From NCBI GenBank assembly GCA_905182995.1, contig CAJJDP010000089.1, positions 310,001 to 374,000 of the forward strand: 64,000 nucleotides of DNA, written 5' to 3'. Positions 1-13,520 of the stretch are shown here, piece after piece. Source of the stretch: Paramecium octaurelia. Taxonomy: Eukaryota; Ciliophora; Oligohymenophorea; Peniculida; Parameciidae. The position numbers were made by a program, and so were the translations under genes. The first letter of the stretch is position 1. Each line of letters starts with the position of its first letter. The notes beneath the pieces were generated by a model. That model searched no databases. It was not told the origin of the DNA and was given only the letters and a program-made list of their open reading frames with translations.

Positions 1-1
1 T

Positions 2-1551
2 GAGTTGTCCTTGTATGAGAATAAGTCCAAATCGCTATAGAAGTAAATCAAAGATTAAGAAAAAGAGTTTAAATAGACTACGATGGAATTACAGAAGTAA
101 AAATAAAATTTAGAAGATTAATGCAATAAAAAGGACATAATGATGTAATTTAGCTTATTATTATAGATAAGACTTAAATGATAGAATCAATATTTTGGAT
201 TTATTAAAACAAAAAAACTCTCCTAAACCCTCTGAGTCTCCCCTTACTCTGTAACACAAAAAGTCTTTCCTTCCTCCCTCAACATATAGAGATGCAATGA
301 CCTAATTCCCAGAAAATCGATCATAAGATATTAATTAGAATGTTAATTGTCGACCTATAAATAACAACCAATTAGAAATCTTATTTTAACAATTAAAATT
401 CAAGATCGTCTCTTAAAAGTTAACAAAGGAAAGGATACATTTTACATTTCATTATAAAGAATTCATATAATTAGGAGAGGCAATCTAAGTTTTTATGAAT
501 GCACCCTATAACTTTTAGAAGTCTGATTCAATAATACTTTGTAGATATCTCATTGGAGAGGATCAAGGATTCTCTAATTCAATATAATTTTAGGATACAT
601 AGGAAGTAAGGGAAATTATTGATTAACTTTATAATCATCCTAAAATAAAATCTGAATATGTATGTCTATATAAAAATATCATAGTTGACATTTCAGACAA
701 TTTTGAAATAGAACTACTATTCAAAAGTAATTAATCAAAAATTGATTCAATGCAACATCCCAAGTAAAATATACAACCGAGATGATTTTATATTGTTATT
801 GAGAAATAACTATAATTTCACTTATGAGCAAATAGACTTTATGTTGATGATGAATTATTTGTATTCGAATGAAATCGAAAACATCGATATAAATGTTCTA
901 AGAAAGTTTATATAGCAGGAGTGTGATCTCTAAGCCACACTTCATAATTTAGCATATGTTTGCCAGGAGTCTATTAGATATATTCCAAAGAAGATTAATA
1001 AAATCTCTTATTCAGATGATGATGAATCTAATTGTCCAAAGGATTTGAAATCTGTCTAAAAACAAAGAGATGATTCAAAAATTGAAATGAAGCCACCTGA
1101 ATTATCAAATCAAGTATAAAATATCATTACTAGTGAACAATACTTAACATTCTCATGTATAATTTTATATATATCAACTTTAGAATTTAAAAACTCTGAT
1201 CAATAACTTAAAAGTTCAGAATCTAGAAAACCAAGCAATCATAATAACAATAGTGATATCTTCCAATATAGTCAATCATTACTACCTCAGGCTACTTTAA
1301 AAAGACCTTCAGAAAATTAATAGTTCACATCAGATAACTCGATTCATTTTAATATAACAAATTAATTCTAGTCTCCTTAAGAAAATAAGAAAAGAATAAA
1401 CTAAATAAAAGAATTTTAAACAGGAAAAGAGATTTTTGATTAAAGAAATATCTAATTCAATGTTGATAATGATACCTAAATTACTGATGGCAACAAAAAA
1501 GAGGATGAGTATTATGAGGAAATCTAGGAGGAATACATAGAAGAATTGTGA
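2..1551 (+). CDS. Hypothetical coiled-coil protein, 5' end outside window
   Basis: The frame is open from the first bases and ends at TGA 1549-1551, so the start lies upstream of the window. TAA/TAG codons read as Gln throughout. Two short introns restore the frame: 145-166 (22 nt, GTAATT...TAG) and 660-684 (25 nt, GTATGT...TAG); a third possible 27-nt intron at 1157-1183 keeps the phase and is less certain. The N-terminal visible part is Lys/Gln/Glu-rich and coiled-coil-like, the middle (about 690-960) is helical with Ile/Leu/Asn, and the C-terminus is acidic (DEYYEEIQEEYIEEL). No catalytic motif or recognised domain was seen. It lies on the same strand as the next gene, 46 bp upstream. I do not recognise the family. 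Confidence 0.75.
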
Positions 1552-1597
1552 TTATTATAAAGTAATAAAATTTATTTTGATATTTTAATTAATAAAA

Positions 1598-3073
1598 ATG
1601 AATGTTTATTGTTAATTGGCTGGGTATCATTAAGGTATTTATCACCTAACAATTAAATAGATGAACCCTTGGAATTAATATGTCTCAACCCTGAATGCAT
1701 TTCCAACAATAAAGTTCTTAATTGCATTGCCTGCATAGAGGAAAGTCATTGTGGCCATTCTGTCATTCATTATAAGAAATTTATAACACTTTTGTAAAAA
1801 TAAGGAGCCCATTTATTGAATGAAATTGTATGAACATGTTTTAAGTTTAAGGATTTTAAATTGCAGGACTCTACCAATACTCAAAATGATATGTTAAATA
1901 AAATAAAAGAAATAATTAAATAACTGACTGAATTATAAGATATTGTGAATGATGCCATTAATAAATAGAAGGAGATGCTAGAGAGAAAATTGTAATACTA
2001 TGAATGTATTAATCAATATATAAAATTAAGAATTTGCAAGTCTGTTACCAACATAAGAGATATTTAATTAAGCAATTAAGTAACATGATTAGAGTCTGAT
2101 ATAAAAGTTGATGACCTAATTCTTTTTGAAGGTTGAATACAATTAAAAGAGATAAGAATTTGTTGCAAGAAACAACTACCTAATTGATCAATCTGAGGAA
2201 ACAGAGGGAGAGAATATCCTGTTTAGAAAACTCAGAGAATTCATTAACTCGTTTAGATAAGATATAGACAATAATTATTTGTTATAAAACTCTTAGTTGA
2301 GTACCAGTTTCAAACAAAAGAAGCTCTCTTAAACAAATAATGAATTCAAACGCTCACATCAGAGAATTGCAAGTTATAAGAGAGTAGTATCAGCTGAGAA
2401 ATCTCCAGGCTCTCCAGATGATAGAATATCTATAACCTAATCCCTCAGCTAATTTTATTACAAACCAAATGCAGTTAAGAAAAGAGTAGGAGAACAAATT
2501 TAATTAATTGAAACATAGAATGCATTTACTACAACTTATTCATTTCATCCTGAATGTTTTGGTTAAGGATTACAAATGACATCCAAACAAATTAAACTGA
2601 CTACTGATAATGAAAAAAGAATGGCACTCATTAAACCTTCGATCTATGGAAGTGGATTGTCTAGAGAATAACGAATCACACTAATAATAAAGGTTTGCAG
2701 AAATTCTAATTAAAGATACCCTATGGCAGTTGGAATATGTGATTAATCAAAGTTACAGGAAGATAATTTTATATTTTCTGGTTCTGCTGAACATGTTCCA
2801 GGATCGCATAACAAAGATCATGGGTGTTACCTTTTGAATGCCAATGGACATATAAGATCGATGACTGGATAGGATATGGCAAAGAGTTCTCCAAACTTAA
2901 GATTTTATAGTAACTCTACACTTGAACTAACTTTTAAACCATTCCATAAACAGCTAGTCATAAACAGAGATTAACAGGTTTAAACCACAATACCGTTGGA
3001 ATTATATAAGGATCAAAAACTGTTCTTTTGTGTAAGATTGGCTGATTTGAATGACTGCATAGAAATTTAATGA
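1598..3073 (+). CDS. B-box zinc-finger protein with C-terminal beta-sandwich-like region
   Basis: Spliced length is 465 codons plus TGA if introns 1635-1660, 1828-1851 and 2080-2107 are removed. The last two end in AAG rather than TAG but are needed to keep the frame. Residues about 20-50 hold a Cys/His cluster of B-box type (CLNPEC, then CIACIEESHCGHSVIH). A coiled-coil segment follows, giving the B-box plus coiled-coil order of TRIM-type proteins. The C-terminal 150 residues (RYPMAVGICD, then NLRFYSNSTLEL) look like a SPRY-type beta-sandwich, but this is inferred only from strand-like pattern and position. Role is unknown; protein binding or ubiquitin-related scaffolding is typical of the architecture. 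No RING was seen. Confidence 0.75.
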
Positions 3074-3128
3074 CATTATTCAATATTATAAAAAAAGTTT
3101 TGTTTAAATAATAATCTTCTTTATAAAA

Positions 3129-4011
3129 TCATGCTTTTCTCTGTATTACTCGATCAATTTTATAATTGAAATTTCCCTTAAAATATGGTTGAATATTGTA
3201 ATATAACATTAATGTCAATGCGTCTTTAGTGGCTAATAAAAATCTTTGAGTAGATCCCTAAATTAGATAGGTTAATTTCTAGGATTTCAGTACTCGACTA
3301 GTACATTCAATCACATTTTTATATTGAACAGGTGAATGATTAAAATTGAGAGTGTCAGCCTTCATCATTAGCATTATTTTGAAAAAAGGAAAAGATATAA
3401 TATGAGATACAAATGTGAAGAGTTAGACCCAAAACAATCGACCAATAAATGGAAGAGCATCTGTAATATCCTTTGTACTATCGTAAAATCCAAATTACAG
3501 ACCTCTGAACACTACAACAGGGGAAATGCAAGCACTAAACCCCCTGTAGTATCCTAATATTCCATCATTTTTTAAAATCTCAATTAAACATTCTCTCCAT
3601 GTTAGATCAATTCTTTTTCCCACTTTGTATAAATATTTAGTTCTTTAAGAAACAAATTCATATGGATACATAACCAACATCGTTGAAGCCCCAGCTAGAC
3701 TTCCAATGAGTATATTCTTTAAGTGTTTATAATCATTTACTAAATTACGGCATAATATTACTTTTCTTTTGGAAAACTTTAGAATAGACATCCTTAAAAG
3801 CAAAAGCTAGGGATTGATGAGGAATATAAGTTATTGCTTTTGGAATAATTCCTCTCCAAATGACCAAATAATTCTTACATCAATTTTTCATATTTACTTT
3901 TTATTCATTATGTAGAATGGACTTTGGAATATTTTCAATTGGTGTACAACAAAAACTAGAAATAAAAGAGGACGTTGTGGCAACAAATATATCAATAACA
4001 AAATCGGTCAT
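3129..4011 (-). CDS. Mitochondrial carrier family protein, ADP/ATP carrier-like
   Basis: Start ATG at 4011 and TGA at 3129-3131, with one 22-nt intron at 3740-3761, give 286 codons, the usual size of a solute carrier of the inner mitochondrial membrane (about 300). Three similar repeats of about 95 residues are visible, each starting with a hydrophobic helix followed by a degenerate carrier signature, for example TPIENIPKS in repeat 1 and YPYEFVSQRTKY in repeat 2. The region around FRGLQFGFYDSTKD in repeat 2 matches the family pattern seen in ADP/ATP translocases. The RRRMMM signature of true ADP/ATP carriers is not conserved; the equivalent stretch reads FPFFKIMLMMK, so the substrate is uncertain. 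It converges with the preceding B-box gene, 55 bp away. Confidence 0.85.
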
Positions 4012-4103
4012 AAAAATTATTAATTTAGGATTTAGAAAAAGGATCTAGCAGTTGGATTCTAATTTCTATATATTAATTTAAATTGATATAAAATCAAATA
4101 TTT

Positions 4104-5786
4104 TCATTGAAATTAGACTAAAAATTCCTCTGCATTATATATTTTATTTCCACCGTAAATTATCACTTTATTTATGCTTTTAGCAAAATCACTTAACTCA
4201 GCATACTCATTATAACAGGCTCCTTCTGTAAAGCATACCAAAATGCCTTTGATTGTAGACAATAAACCGAATTCTAATCTCTAAAATAGAATTGAGAAAT
4301 ACTGAAATATTCTTGACTCTGGAATCATACATTGTCAAAATTGATTATAATTCATCGATTTTCAGTTCGTTTAAAAATAGGTTTTCTAACATTTACACAA
4401 TCGAAGACTTCTTTCCTCCTATCAAAATAGGATTAAACATTTACTTTGCAAAAAAAGATTTTAAACATTTTTCAATATAACCTTTCCAGAATTAGGCATC
4501 TTGGATGTGATAGCAGCAAATAAGGATTTATAAACGCTTTGTTATTTATTATTTTAATTGGATGCTACTCTTTATTTAAAATTCGAAAGAATGTTCTAAT
4601 ATTTTTCACTTTTAATTTAAAACAGCTATTCAAATTTCTTAAATTCCTATTAATTGTAATTGTTTAATAACATTAGAATCAATAATCTGAGTTTATCAAT
4701 TTCCTTAGATTACTCAATCTGATTATCTTCTGATTGTGGATAATCATTGATTGACACAGTATCATTTTATAAGATACTTTAACCCAGTTGATAAAATTTA
4801 TCAAGTGACTTCTATTTAGCAATTTAGGTCAATTATTTGGCCAAATTAATGTGCGAGTCAACCATCTTTTTTTATTGATTCATTTAAGGCACTAAATCAA
4901 TTGCATTGAGAGCACTTGAAATTTCTTAATTTTATTATGAGACCTATTAATATTGAGTGTTCCAGTCATTTAATTCATTATCAATTTTATCAATTGCATC
5001 AGGCAAAGCCATATTGCAGGCTTAGAGCCATAAATTATCATATTGAGGAGATAGATCATATACTTGATCCTCCAATTTAACTTTATTGTATTTAATATTG
5101 AGAGTGTCATGTAGCAATGCTCCATAGGTATTTGAATGCATTATTAAGGTGTTTAGATCTATATCTCTGTCTGGTAATATGATTGCTAGAAGAGGGTAAT
5201 CAGAATTGAATTCAAATAATTTGAGTTTTTCAATCAATTCTTTTGCAATTTGCTCAATTTTAGAATTCTTTTGGAAGAGAATCAATGGTTAGACTTTAAG
5301 AGCCATAATAATAGAAAACAATCCAGTTACAACTTGATTTTCTAGATTAAAGAAATTATGATTGAGAGCAACAAAGTCAAGATTGTGTTCGTATACTTTT
5401 TATATTTTTTAGACAGCTCCACTAATTTTGCTAAGTTCTTTGGCCATCTATTCTAATAAAGTGTTTTCAACAGGAGATGAGAAATTAATGTACACTTCTG
5501 AATAAAGATCTCGATTAAAGTCTTCAACCAATTTTTCAATGCTAGCTTGTATTGGTTGTATGAAATAAATTGCTGTGACTCCGTGTAATCTCTCTCGATT
5601 TTGGTCAAGATTGAAATGAAGAGTAATGCACATTTCTCTCAGATCTCCTACTCTGTAAATAGTGGACAATCTTTTTTCACAGTAGGAATCATAACAGAGT
5701 ATTTTCCAAGGAATTCTTATGTCTGGCTTTAGGATTGGAGTTAAAGCATCTCTTTAGGCTTGGATAAGTGACGTGGTTATTTGCAT
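4104..5786 (-). CDS. SLY1: SM-family vesicle fusion protein SLY1 (SCFD1 homologue)
   Basis: Start at 5786, stop TGA 4104-4106, introns 4281-4302 (22 nt) and 4419-4444 (26 nt); spliced product 544 residues, a little shorter than animal and yeast SLY1. Sec1/Munc18-like landmarks are visible in order: the N-terminal GVTAIYFIQP block, LYSEVYINFSSP, PLLAIILPDRDID, the YDLSPQYDNLW block, and the C-terminal GILVCFTEGACYNEYAEL and IIYGGNKIYNAEEF. These identify SLY1 rather than other SM proteins. The family binds syntaxin-5-type SNAREs and is required for ER-Golgi and intra-Golgi fusion; the protein is cytosolic and peripheral to membranes. It lies 92 bp upstream of the carrier gene on the same strand and is divergent from the thiolase gene, with a 157-bp shared upstream spacer. 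Confidence 0.92.
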
Positions 5787-5901
5787 TTATAATTAATTTA
5801 TTATATATACAGACATTTATAATAATTATTCATTCAAATGATTACATGTTTGATTTGTACGTACTATGAGTGATGATATCTTTTTAATAGTGTGTGCGTA
5901 A

Positions 5902-7161
<1,260 letters not shown>

Positions 7162-7244
7162 GATTTATAATCCATAATATAATCAATTTCCTAAAATGTT
7201 TATACAAAATAAATAACAATTCTTGATATTTTTTATTAATAACT

Positions 7245-8242
7245 TCATTTTTTAAATTTAACACACTTTCCATTCTCTAATTGTAAATCCTATTCCAATT
7301 ATTTGTTTCCTTATTCAGCTTTCACGGTATATAAGCACTCATTTTTCGTAAATTCAGGATTCTCTAATTTTGATTTAATAAGATTAAGAAACAATTTCTT
7401 AGTCTCCTCTGTTGCATCAGGAAGTTCATAATGATAAATAGCTTTTTGATTTATTTATGCTTTTTGATTCATTTATGCTTTTTGATTTATTTATGCTTAT
7501 TGATTTTACTAATTTATTTAAGGCTTCTGTGGAAGCTTAGGTTTTTATTATTGCTTTGGGATTTACTTTTATTATAAAATTTAGGGTTAGGTTTTATTGA
7601 TTTATTTAGGCTCTTCTTTAGGATATGGTTTTTGTGATTCTTTAATATATTGTACATTTTATTTAAAATCGTATTTGAAGTCACCTAAATCAAATTAAAT
7701 TAGATCATTTAGATCATTTAGATCATTAACTTAATCATCAATATGAATATAATCTCCATTCAAATCAAAGAAATAAAGCTAGTAATTTAAAGGTATAAAT
7801 ACTTCACCATCTTCACATTACAATTTCCATCCCAACGGTTCACCAGATTTATCATAATAGCATCCATCCTAATCAAGAAAGTTGTAATCCTTATCCAATT
7901 AGGTTAGACTAACTTTCTGTTTGTGTTTTGGCAACTTCGATGGATCTCTTTTGTAAGGAACAAAAAATCCATCAAAGTTGTAAAAGAAAGTTTGGCCATC
8001 TGAAAATTTCACAAACCATCCTAAAGGTTCAGCCAAACTATTATAATAACAATTCTTTTCATCAACCCAACTAATTATAGGATGAGATTTATATACCCAT
8101 TATTGAAATCTAAAAGGAAGGTTGTTCCATCTTGTAATTGAAATGCAGGTTATCCATCAATCTCTATTTCATAAAAGTTTTTAAATCTCTCAGGATCATG
8201 GTCAGGCAATGTCTCTATATCAATTTGTGTAGGTATGACCAT
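7245..8242 (-). CDS. Hypothetical protein with repeated aromatic DG/GW modules and Gln-rich tail
   Basis: Start ATG at 8242, stop TGA 7245-7247 and one 26-nt intron (8071-8096) give 323 codons. The first 170 residues contain at least three repeats of about 40 residues with the pattern N-C-Y-Y-(N/D)-x-x-(A/G)-E-P-L-G-W followed by DG and aromatic residues (for example EPLGWFVKFSDGQTFFYNF and GEPLGWKLQCEDGEVF). These resemble WW-like or beta-meander modules. A Pro/Gln/Lys-rich linker follows, with an 18-bp repeated coding unit at 7441-7504 (peptide NQKAQI/M), then a charged C-terminal block. No enzyme motif was seen. The 3' half is part of an assembly duplication. Family not recognised. Confidence 0.8.
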
Positions 8243-8839
8243 TATTGTTATTATTATTAATAAATATGCATATCATTTCTCACAATCATCTTATTCACAT
8301 TCTCAATATCTATTCTTTCATAATTTGAATCACAATTGATGCTGTACCATTTTCTCTCCCTCTTTCTTAATATCTCTCTGACAACTAATGGCGCCAATTA
8401 ACCTCCATTCTCTCCAATATCTCCTGAATTGTATTTAAAACCTATTTCCTCTTTGGGGAAGACTAAAGGAATGTAATCATCCACTTTTAATCTCTTATAT
8501 ATTGGATCCAATTCTATGAGAGATCCCCCTAATTTCACACCAGTCTAATATAGAAAATCTGGAGTATTCTTCATAACACTTTGGTAGATTTTGAGTTTGT
8601 TGATATCAAATGTAAATGATTTCGCAATATTAAGTGACTTATTGTAGTATTTCAAAGCAGTCTCAATATTATCTTAAGCTATCTATTATCTCTCTTGTTA
8701 ATAATACAAAAGATCTTTTTATTCTTTTATTTTGTAGGCTAAGTTTTAAGCATCTTAAATTCCTGTGTTCATTCCAAATCCACCAGCAGGTGGCATTCCA
8801 TGACATGCATCTCCAACTAGAACACAATTATTCTTATAA
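8243..8839 (-). pseudogene. Truncated duplicate of the FAD monooxygenase 3' part
   Basis: This is the C-terminal ~200 codons of the FAD-dependent monooxygenase encoded in full at 9613-11093, cut by the N at 8840 shortly before the GDACHG motif completes its upstream context. The sequence is the same as the right-hand copy. It should be treated as an assembly duplicate and not as a second gene. Confidence 0.8.
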
Positions 8840-8840
8840 N

Positions 8841-9612
8841 ATTTATGCTTTTTGATTTATTTATGCTTATTGATTTTACTAATTTATTTAAGGCTTCTGT
8901 GGAAGCTTAGGTTTTTATTATTGCTTTGGGATTTACTTTTATTATAAAATTTAGGGTTAGGTTTTATTGATTTATTTAGGCTCTTCTTTAGGATATGGTT
9001 TTTGTGATTCTTTAATATATTGTACATTTTATTTAAAATCGTATTTGAAGTCACCTAAATCAAATTAAATTAGATCATTTAGATCATTTAGATCATTAAC
9101 TTAATCATCAATATGAATATAATCTCCATTCAAATCAAAGAAATAAAGCTAGTAATTTAAAGGTATAAATACTTCACCATCTTCACATTACAATTTCCAT
9201 CCCAACGGTTCACCAGATTTATCATAATAGCATCCATCCTAATCAAGAAAGTTGTAATCCTTATCCAATTAGGTTAGACTAACTTTCTGTTTGTGTTTTG
9301 GCAACTTCGATGGATCTCTTTTGTAAGGAACAAAAAATCCATCAAAGTTGTAAAAGAAAGTTTGGCCATCTGAAAATTTCACAAACCATCCTAAAGGTTC
9401 AGCCAAACTATTATAATAACAATTCTTTTCATCAACCCAACTAATTATAGGATGAGATTTATATACCCATTATTGAAATCTAAAAGGAAGGTTGTTCCAT
9501 CTTGTAATTGAAATGCAGGTTATCCATCAATCTCTATTTCATAAAAGTTTTTAAATCTCTCAGGATCATGGTCAGGCAATGTCTCTATATCAATTTGTGT
9601 AGGTATGACCAT
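8841..9612 (-). pseudogene. Truncated duplicate of the aromatic-repeat gene
   Basis: Copy of the 5' two thirds of the gene at 7245-8242, starting at ATG 9612 and cut by the N at 8840 inside the NQKAQI-type tandem repeat. It is identical to the left copy including the intron (now 9441-9466). It is interpreted as part of the contig overlap. Confidence 0.8.
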
Positions 9613-11093
9613 TATTGTTATTATTATTAATAAATATGCATATCATTTCTCACAATCATCTTATTCACATTCTCAATATCTATTCTTTCATAATTTGAAT
9701 CACAATTGATGCTGTACCATTTTCTCTCCCTCTTTCTTAATATCTCTCTGACAACTAATGGCGCCAATTAACCTCCATTCTCTCCAATATCTCCTGAATT
9801 GTATTTAAAACCTATTTCCTCTTTGGGGAAGACTAAAGGAATGTAATCATCCACTTTTAATCTCTTATATATTGGATCCAATTCTATGAGAGATCCCCCT
9901 AATTTCACACCAGTCTAATATAGAAAATCTGGAGTATTCTTCATAACACTTTGGTAGATTTTGAGTTTGTTGATATCAAATGTAAATGATTTCGCAATAT
10001 TAAGTGACTTATTGTAGTATTTCAAAGCAGTCTCAATATTATCTTAAGCTATCTATTATCTCTCTTGTTAATAATACAAAAGATCTTTTTATTCTTTTAT
10101 TTTGTAGGCTAAGTTTTAAGCATCTTAAATTCCTGTGTTCATTCCAAATCCACCAGCAGGTGGCATTCCATGACATGCATCTCCAACTAGAACACAATTA
10201 TTCTTATAATATTATTCTGCGTAGACTGCACCCATTCTCCAAAACCCCACTGACTTTATTTCGATATCATTTACTTAATTTAGTAATGTTTTATTTATGA
10301 GATTTTTAATTAATACATGATCCTACTTTATATGTTAGACTTCTTATATGTCAGTTTTACCAGTCAATAGATCTAGTGGTATTTGAATGGCAAAGGTGCC
10401 ATCTTCAATTCTATGTTTGATTATGACTGCTGTAATATCTGAATTATATATGAATGACAACATTGAGTTGTACTATTCCAGTCTATTTACTAATTACTTG
10501 GATGTGAAGTGAATATTTAAAAATCTTTAAAGATCTCGATTGCCTATCAATTTGATTTTTAGATAATCCCTAACAAATCCATTCAATCCATCACATCCGT
10601 ATAGATAATCACATGTTATATCATCATTAAATTTGATAATTTTATCCTTGAATTCAATTTTCTTAATTTCCGTGTCTAATTAAATTTTATCTCTTATCCC
10701 CTATTAGACATGTTGAACAAATAGACTTTATGGTAAATGAGCATAACTGGTATATGAATATTGTTTATAATCTATTAATTAACGTGTACTATTCAATGGT
10801 TATTCTCCAATTCTACGCAAATAAACATAATTAGAGAAATGTTGGATATTTTCTAATGGTAATTGGATGTTTAATTCATCTAGAATCTACATATCAACTA
10901 GATAGTAGTACTTCCATTGTTCTCATATTTAGATAATGAGCTGATGGATGTGCAGATAAAAAGGATTGCTTTTCGAATATTTGAAAAGGAATGTTAAATC
11001 TCTTAAAATAATGTCCCAAAATGAGACCAACTCTATAAAGTTTATAATGTATTACGGTCCAGCACCAACAATCAAATGAGGGATATGCACCAT
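9613..11093 (-). CDS. FAD-dependent aromatic-ring monooxygenase-like protein
   Basis: Start ATG 11093 (MVHIPHLIVGAGPVGL) gives the Rossmann GxGxxG-type FAD site at once. Introns 11033-11055 (23 nt) and 10887-10911 (25 nt) restore the frame. Further family landmarks are a DG-type block (CDYLYGCDGLNGFVRDYL) and the GDACHGMPPAGGFGMN motif near residue 300 that contacts FAD ribityl phosphate, followed by TGIQDAQNLAYK. This is the PheA/TfdB/UbiH class, which hydroxylates aromatic or quinone-like substrates using NAD(P)H and O2; the substrate is unknown. The 3' end is not resolved: the frame stays open through a run of TAA codons up to the neighbouring ATG and the first in-frame TGA lies at 9432-9434 inside the next gene. 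An unseen intron or a sequence error is likely near the end. Confidence 0.85.
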
Positions 11094-11115
11094 GTTTATA
11101 ATATATTATTAATAA

Positions 11116-11471
11116 TCATCTTTTTTTAAATCCGTATTTCTTTCTTTCATAAAACAAATCTGTTTTAGCAGATCCCAAATTCACTATTTTCGGACACCCA
11201 TCCCTATCCTTCTCTTGTTAAACACATTCTCTACAGTAATAAGCATCTAAGATTATAAATTATAAATACCACTAACTCCAACTCCTCCACATATGACACA
11301 TCTGCCTTAAAAACTTCCATAATTGCATTCATCACAGATCTTTACTAAAACACTAGGTCTGACATATGAATCACATATCACGCATTTACCATCGCATTTC
11401 TCGCATAATCTACCAATTGCAATACCTGGTTATTTACGACACATAATCAAGTCGGGATGATGCTTTGCCAT
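11116..11471 (-). CDS. PHF5A: PHF5A/RDS3 splicing factor, SF3b subunit
   Basis: One 23-nt intron (11247-11269) leaves 110 codons, exactly the length of animal PHF5A. The protein is nearly identical to the family over its whole length: [14 protein letters not shown] at the start, CX2C pairs ([37 protein letters not shown]) that bind three zinc ions, and the basic end [11 protein letters not shown]5A is a core subunit of the U2 snRNP SF3b complex, next to SF3B1, and helps form the branch-point adenosine pocket. It is transcribed on the same strand as the WD40 gene upstream, 27 bp away. Confidence 0.97.
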
Positions 11472-11498
11472 TATTTATTAATATTTATAAGTATATAT

Positions 11499-13256
11499 TC
11501 ATTTTTATGTAATCCAAATCTTTACCTTCTTATCTGCTGAACAACTAATTAAGTATGTACTGAATTGTAAATCAGTGATCTGATCATTATGAGCATCTAA
11601 TTCAATAAGAGACTCAATCAACACTGTAACTTTCCACTTCTAGATTTCTAATAATTCATTTGTTAATTACTTCCTGACACATCCCCCGTATAAAAAGTAT
11701 CTAGTTCTTTCCCTTCTACTGAAGCTGTAAATGGACTTCTATGTTTTATCGTAGTAACCAATTGTAATGCACTGTCCCATAGTCTAATCACTCCATCAGT
11801 TCCAATTGTAATAACTCTGCTGTCATGCATAGGTATTATGCCCACTACTTCATTGTTACTTGATTGTATGACATTGTCAACATGAAAAACATTCCCTAGT
11901 TTCCATTAATAGAGTCTTCCTCCCAAATCTGCTGAAAATAGTCTATTCTCAAATATTGCAAAACTACAACAATCATATTTGTGCATGTAAATTTAAGGAG
12001 TCAAATTGATAAATAAGTATTCAATTGGTTAATCAGCTATTATTTGTTATTTCAATTTATAAACAATTAATTGAGTTTAAACTAAAATCAAGAATAGGTC
12101 ATTGATCAAACCAATCTTATTAATCACTCCAATATTAGGTGTTATAAACTCACCTTTAGGTATCCACTTATCCTTCCTCTTTTCATACATCAATACTTAT
12201 GTCTAAGTTAGCAATGCTATAAGACTTTATGTTATTTCAACCACCTATTTGATGTTTTGATTATTGCCCAATTGTTACATTAATTTCAAACTAGGATACT
12301 CAAAAAAAGAAACTATTTTTGAACATGTAACAATTTAACCATTCTTCATTCTTATACATGATATTACATATGTTAAATGATCAATTACTCCATACAATTA
12401 AAAACTTTCTGTTTTCTCAAATTATAATTAAGTATTATCAAATTTAGTTGGTCTTGCAAGCAATGATGTGTAATCAATTGATTAAATATACTCCTGCTAT
12501 TTATCAGGATACAAACTATCCACAAATTCTTAGTATGTTCCATAAGGCTTGGATACATGATACTCCTTTGGATTTGACAAATGAATTGCACTTTGAAACA
12601 ATCTATCTTCACTTGATTTAAGAGAATTCTCTAATTTCAATGCATTTTCTAACATGATCTATTATTGATCTAATTAGTATTAGTTTCCAATATAGAATAA
12701 CCCATCTAAAACAGTTTTAACTTAATTAATCTATTCTCTCACTTTAGTAACTATTCTAATTTTATCTTTTTCATATTTATTAATTACATCTTAAGATCCC
12801 TGTTACAAAATTGGCAATACCAATTATAACCCTTCTTCATAAACTTTACCATCCTTCATCATTTCAATATGATCAATGATATTCTTTAACTATTTGCTAT
12901 GTATCCATTGATTATCAATAAGCGATATTAATTTCTATTCTCTCTAATTAAGAATCTGATTAGTCTTATCTTTTAAGTATTAAAATTCTTTTTTAATGTG
13001 TTAGATTATGTCTTCCTTGAAATAAATTCGTTTCAATCGTTCAACTTCTGATCTTAGTTAATATATATAAGTACCTTTGAAATTCATATAGCATCCTATC
13101 AACAAACTTGGAAAGGGGAGTTACATTTGTATCAACATGGCCAATATGTTATTAGTTGACACATGAATTACATGCTAATTTATACTTGCAATCAAGTTTA
13201 TTGCATATATGAGTGGTTTAGGAATTATGCTAATAACAATTCATTAGATTGTGCAT
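11499..13256 (-). CDS. B-box zinc-finger / coiled-coil / WD40 protein
   Basis: Start ATG 13256, stop TGA 11499-11501, introns 13053-13074 (22 nt) and 11648-11670 (23 nt); 570 codons, in phase. Residues about 15-40 form a Cys/His cluster (CNKLDCKYKLACNSC then HIGHV), like the B-boxes common in Paramecium. A coiled coil follows (about residues 60-200), then at least three recognisable WD40 blades at the C-terminus (GTDGVIRLWDSAL, TGDVSGKIQKWKV, SADKKVKIWIT). It is probably a beta-propeller scaffold; no catalytic residues were seen. The architecture resembles the protein at 50293-51927, so both may belong to one expanded family. Confidence 0.85.
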
Positions 13257-13520
13257 ATCAATTATTATTAATAATATATCGTTTTATGAGAAAGAGATTT
13301 CATTTGAATAAATGGTACCATTCATTGTACTATTGTCTCTTGCTGATAAGTAAGAAAGAAAATACTATGTAATAGTCTCTTGGTATAAGGTGTCCTACTT
13401 ATCAATAGTAAATTGGATCTTCTATTGCATATTCACTTATTATTTGGGATACAAATGTAACATAAACTCATAATTTTAATAGTTTTTAGTGAGGAAATAC
13501 TAAAGTAGTTCAAATTAGTA
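13257..13520. promoter_or_regulatory. Divergent intergenic region between WD40 gene and PIEZO gene
   Basis: A 264-bp AT-rich spacer between two genes transcribed away from each other, so it must carry upstream signals for both. I saw no conserved box. Short open stretches in it on both strands have no protein-like pattern. Confidence 0.5.

Larger units (their letters stand above)
7471..10209. repeat. Direct duplication of 1,369 bp separated by one N (probable assembly overlap)
   Basis: Bases 7471-8839 and 8841-10209 appear identical at an offset of 1,370, with a single N at 8840 between them. The left border of each copy lies inside the 18-bp tandem coding repeat of the aromatic-repeat gene, and the right border of copy 1 is the N. 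This is what two overlapping contigs look like when they are joined without merging. A real tandem duplication would not be expected to end exactly at an undetermined base. Confidence 0.9.

Noticed and set aside
8634..10300. Two identical + strand frames suggesting a gene family
   Set aside because: They are antisense to the FAD monooxygenase and are repeated only because of the assembly duplication.
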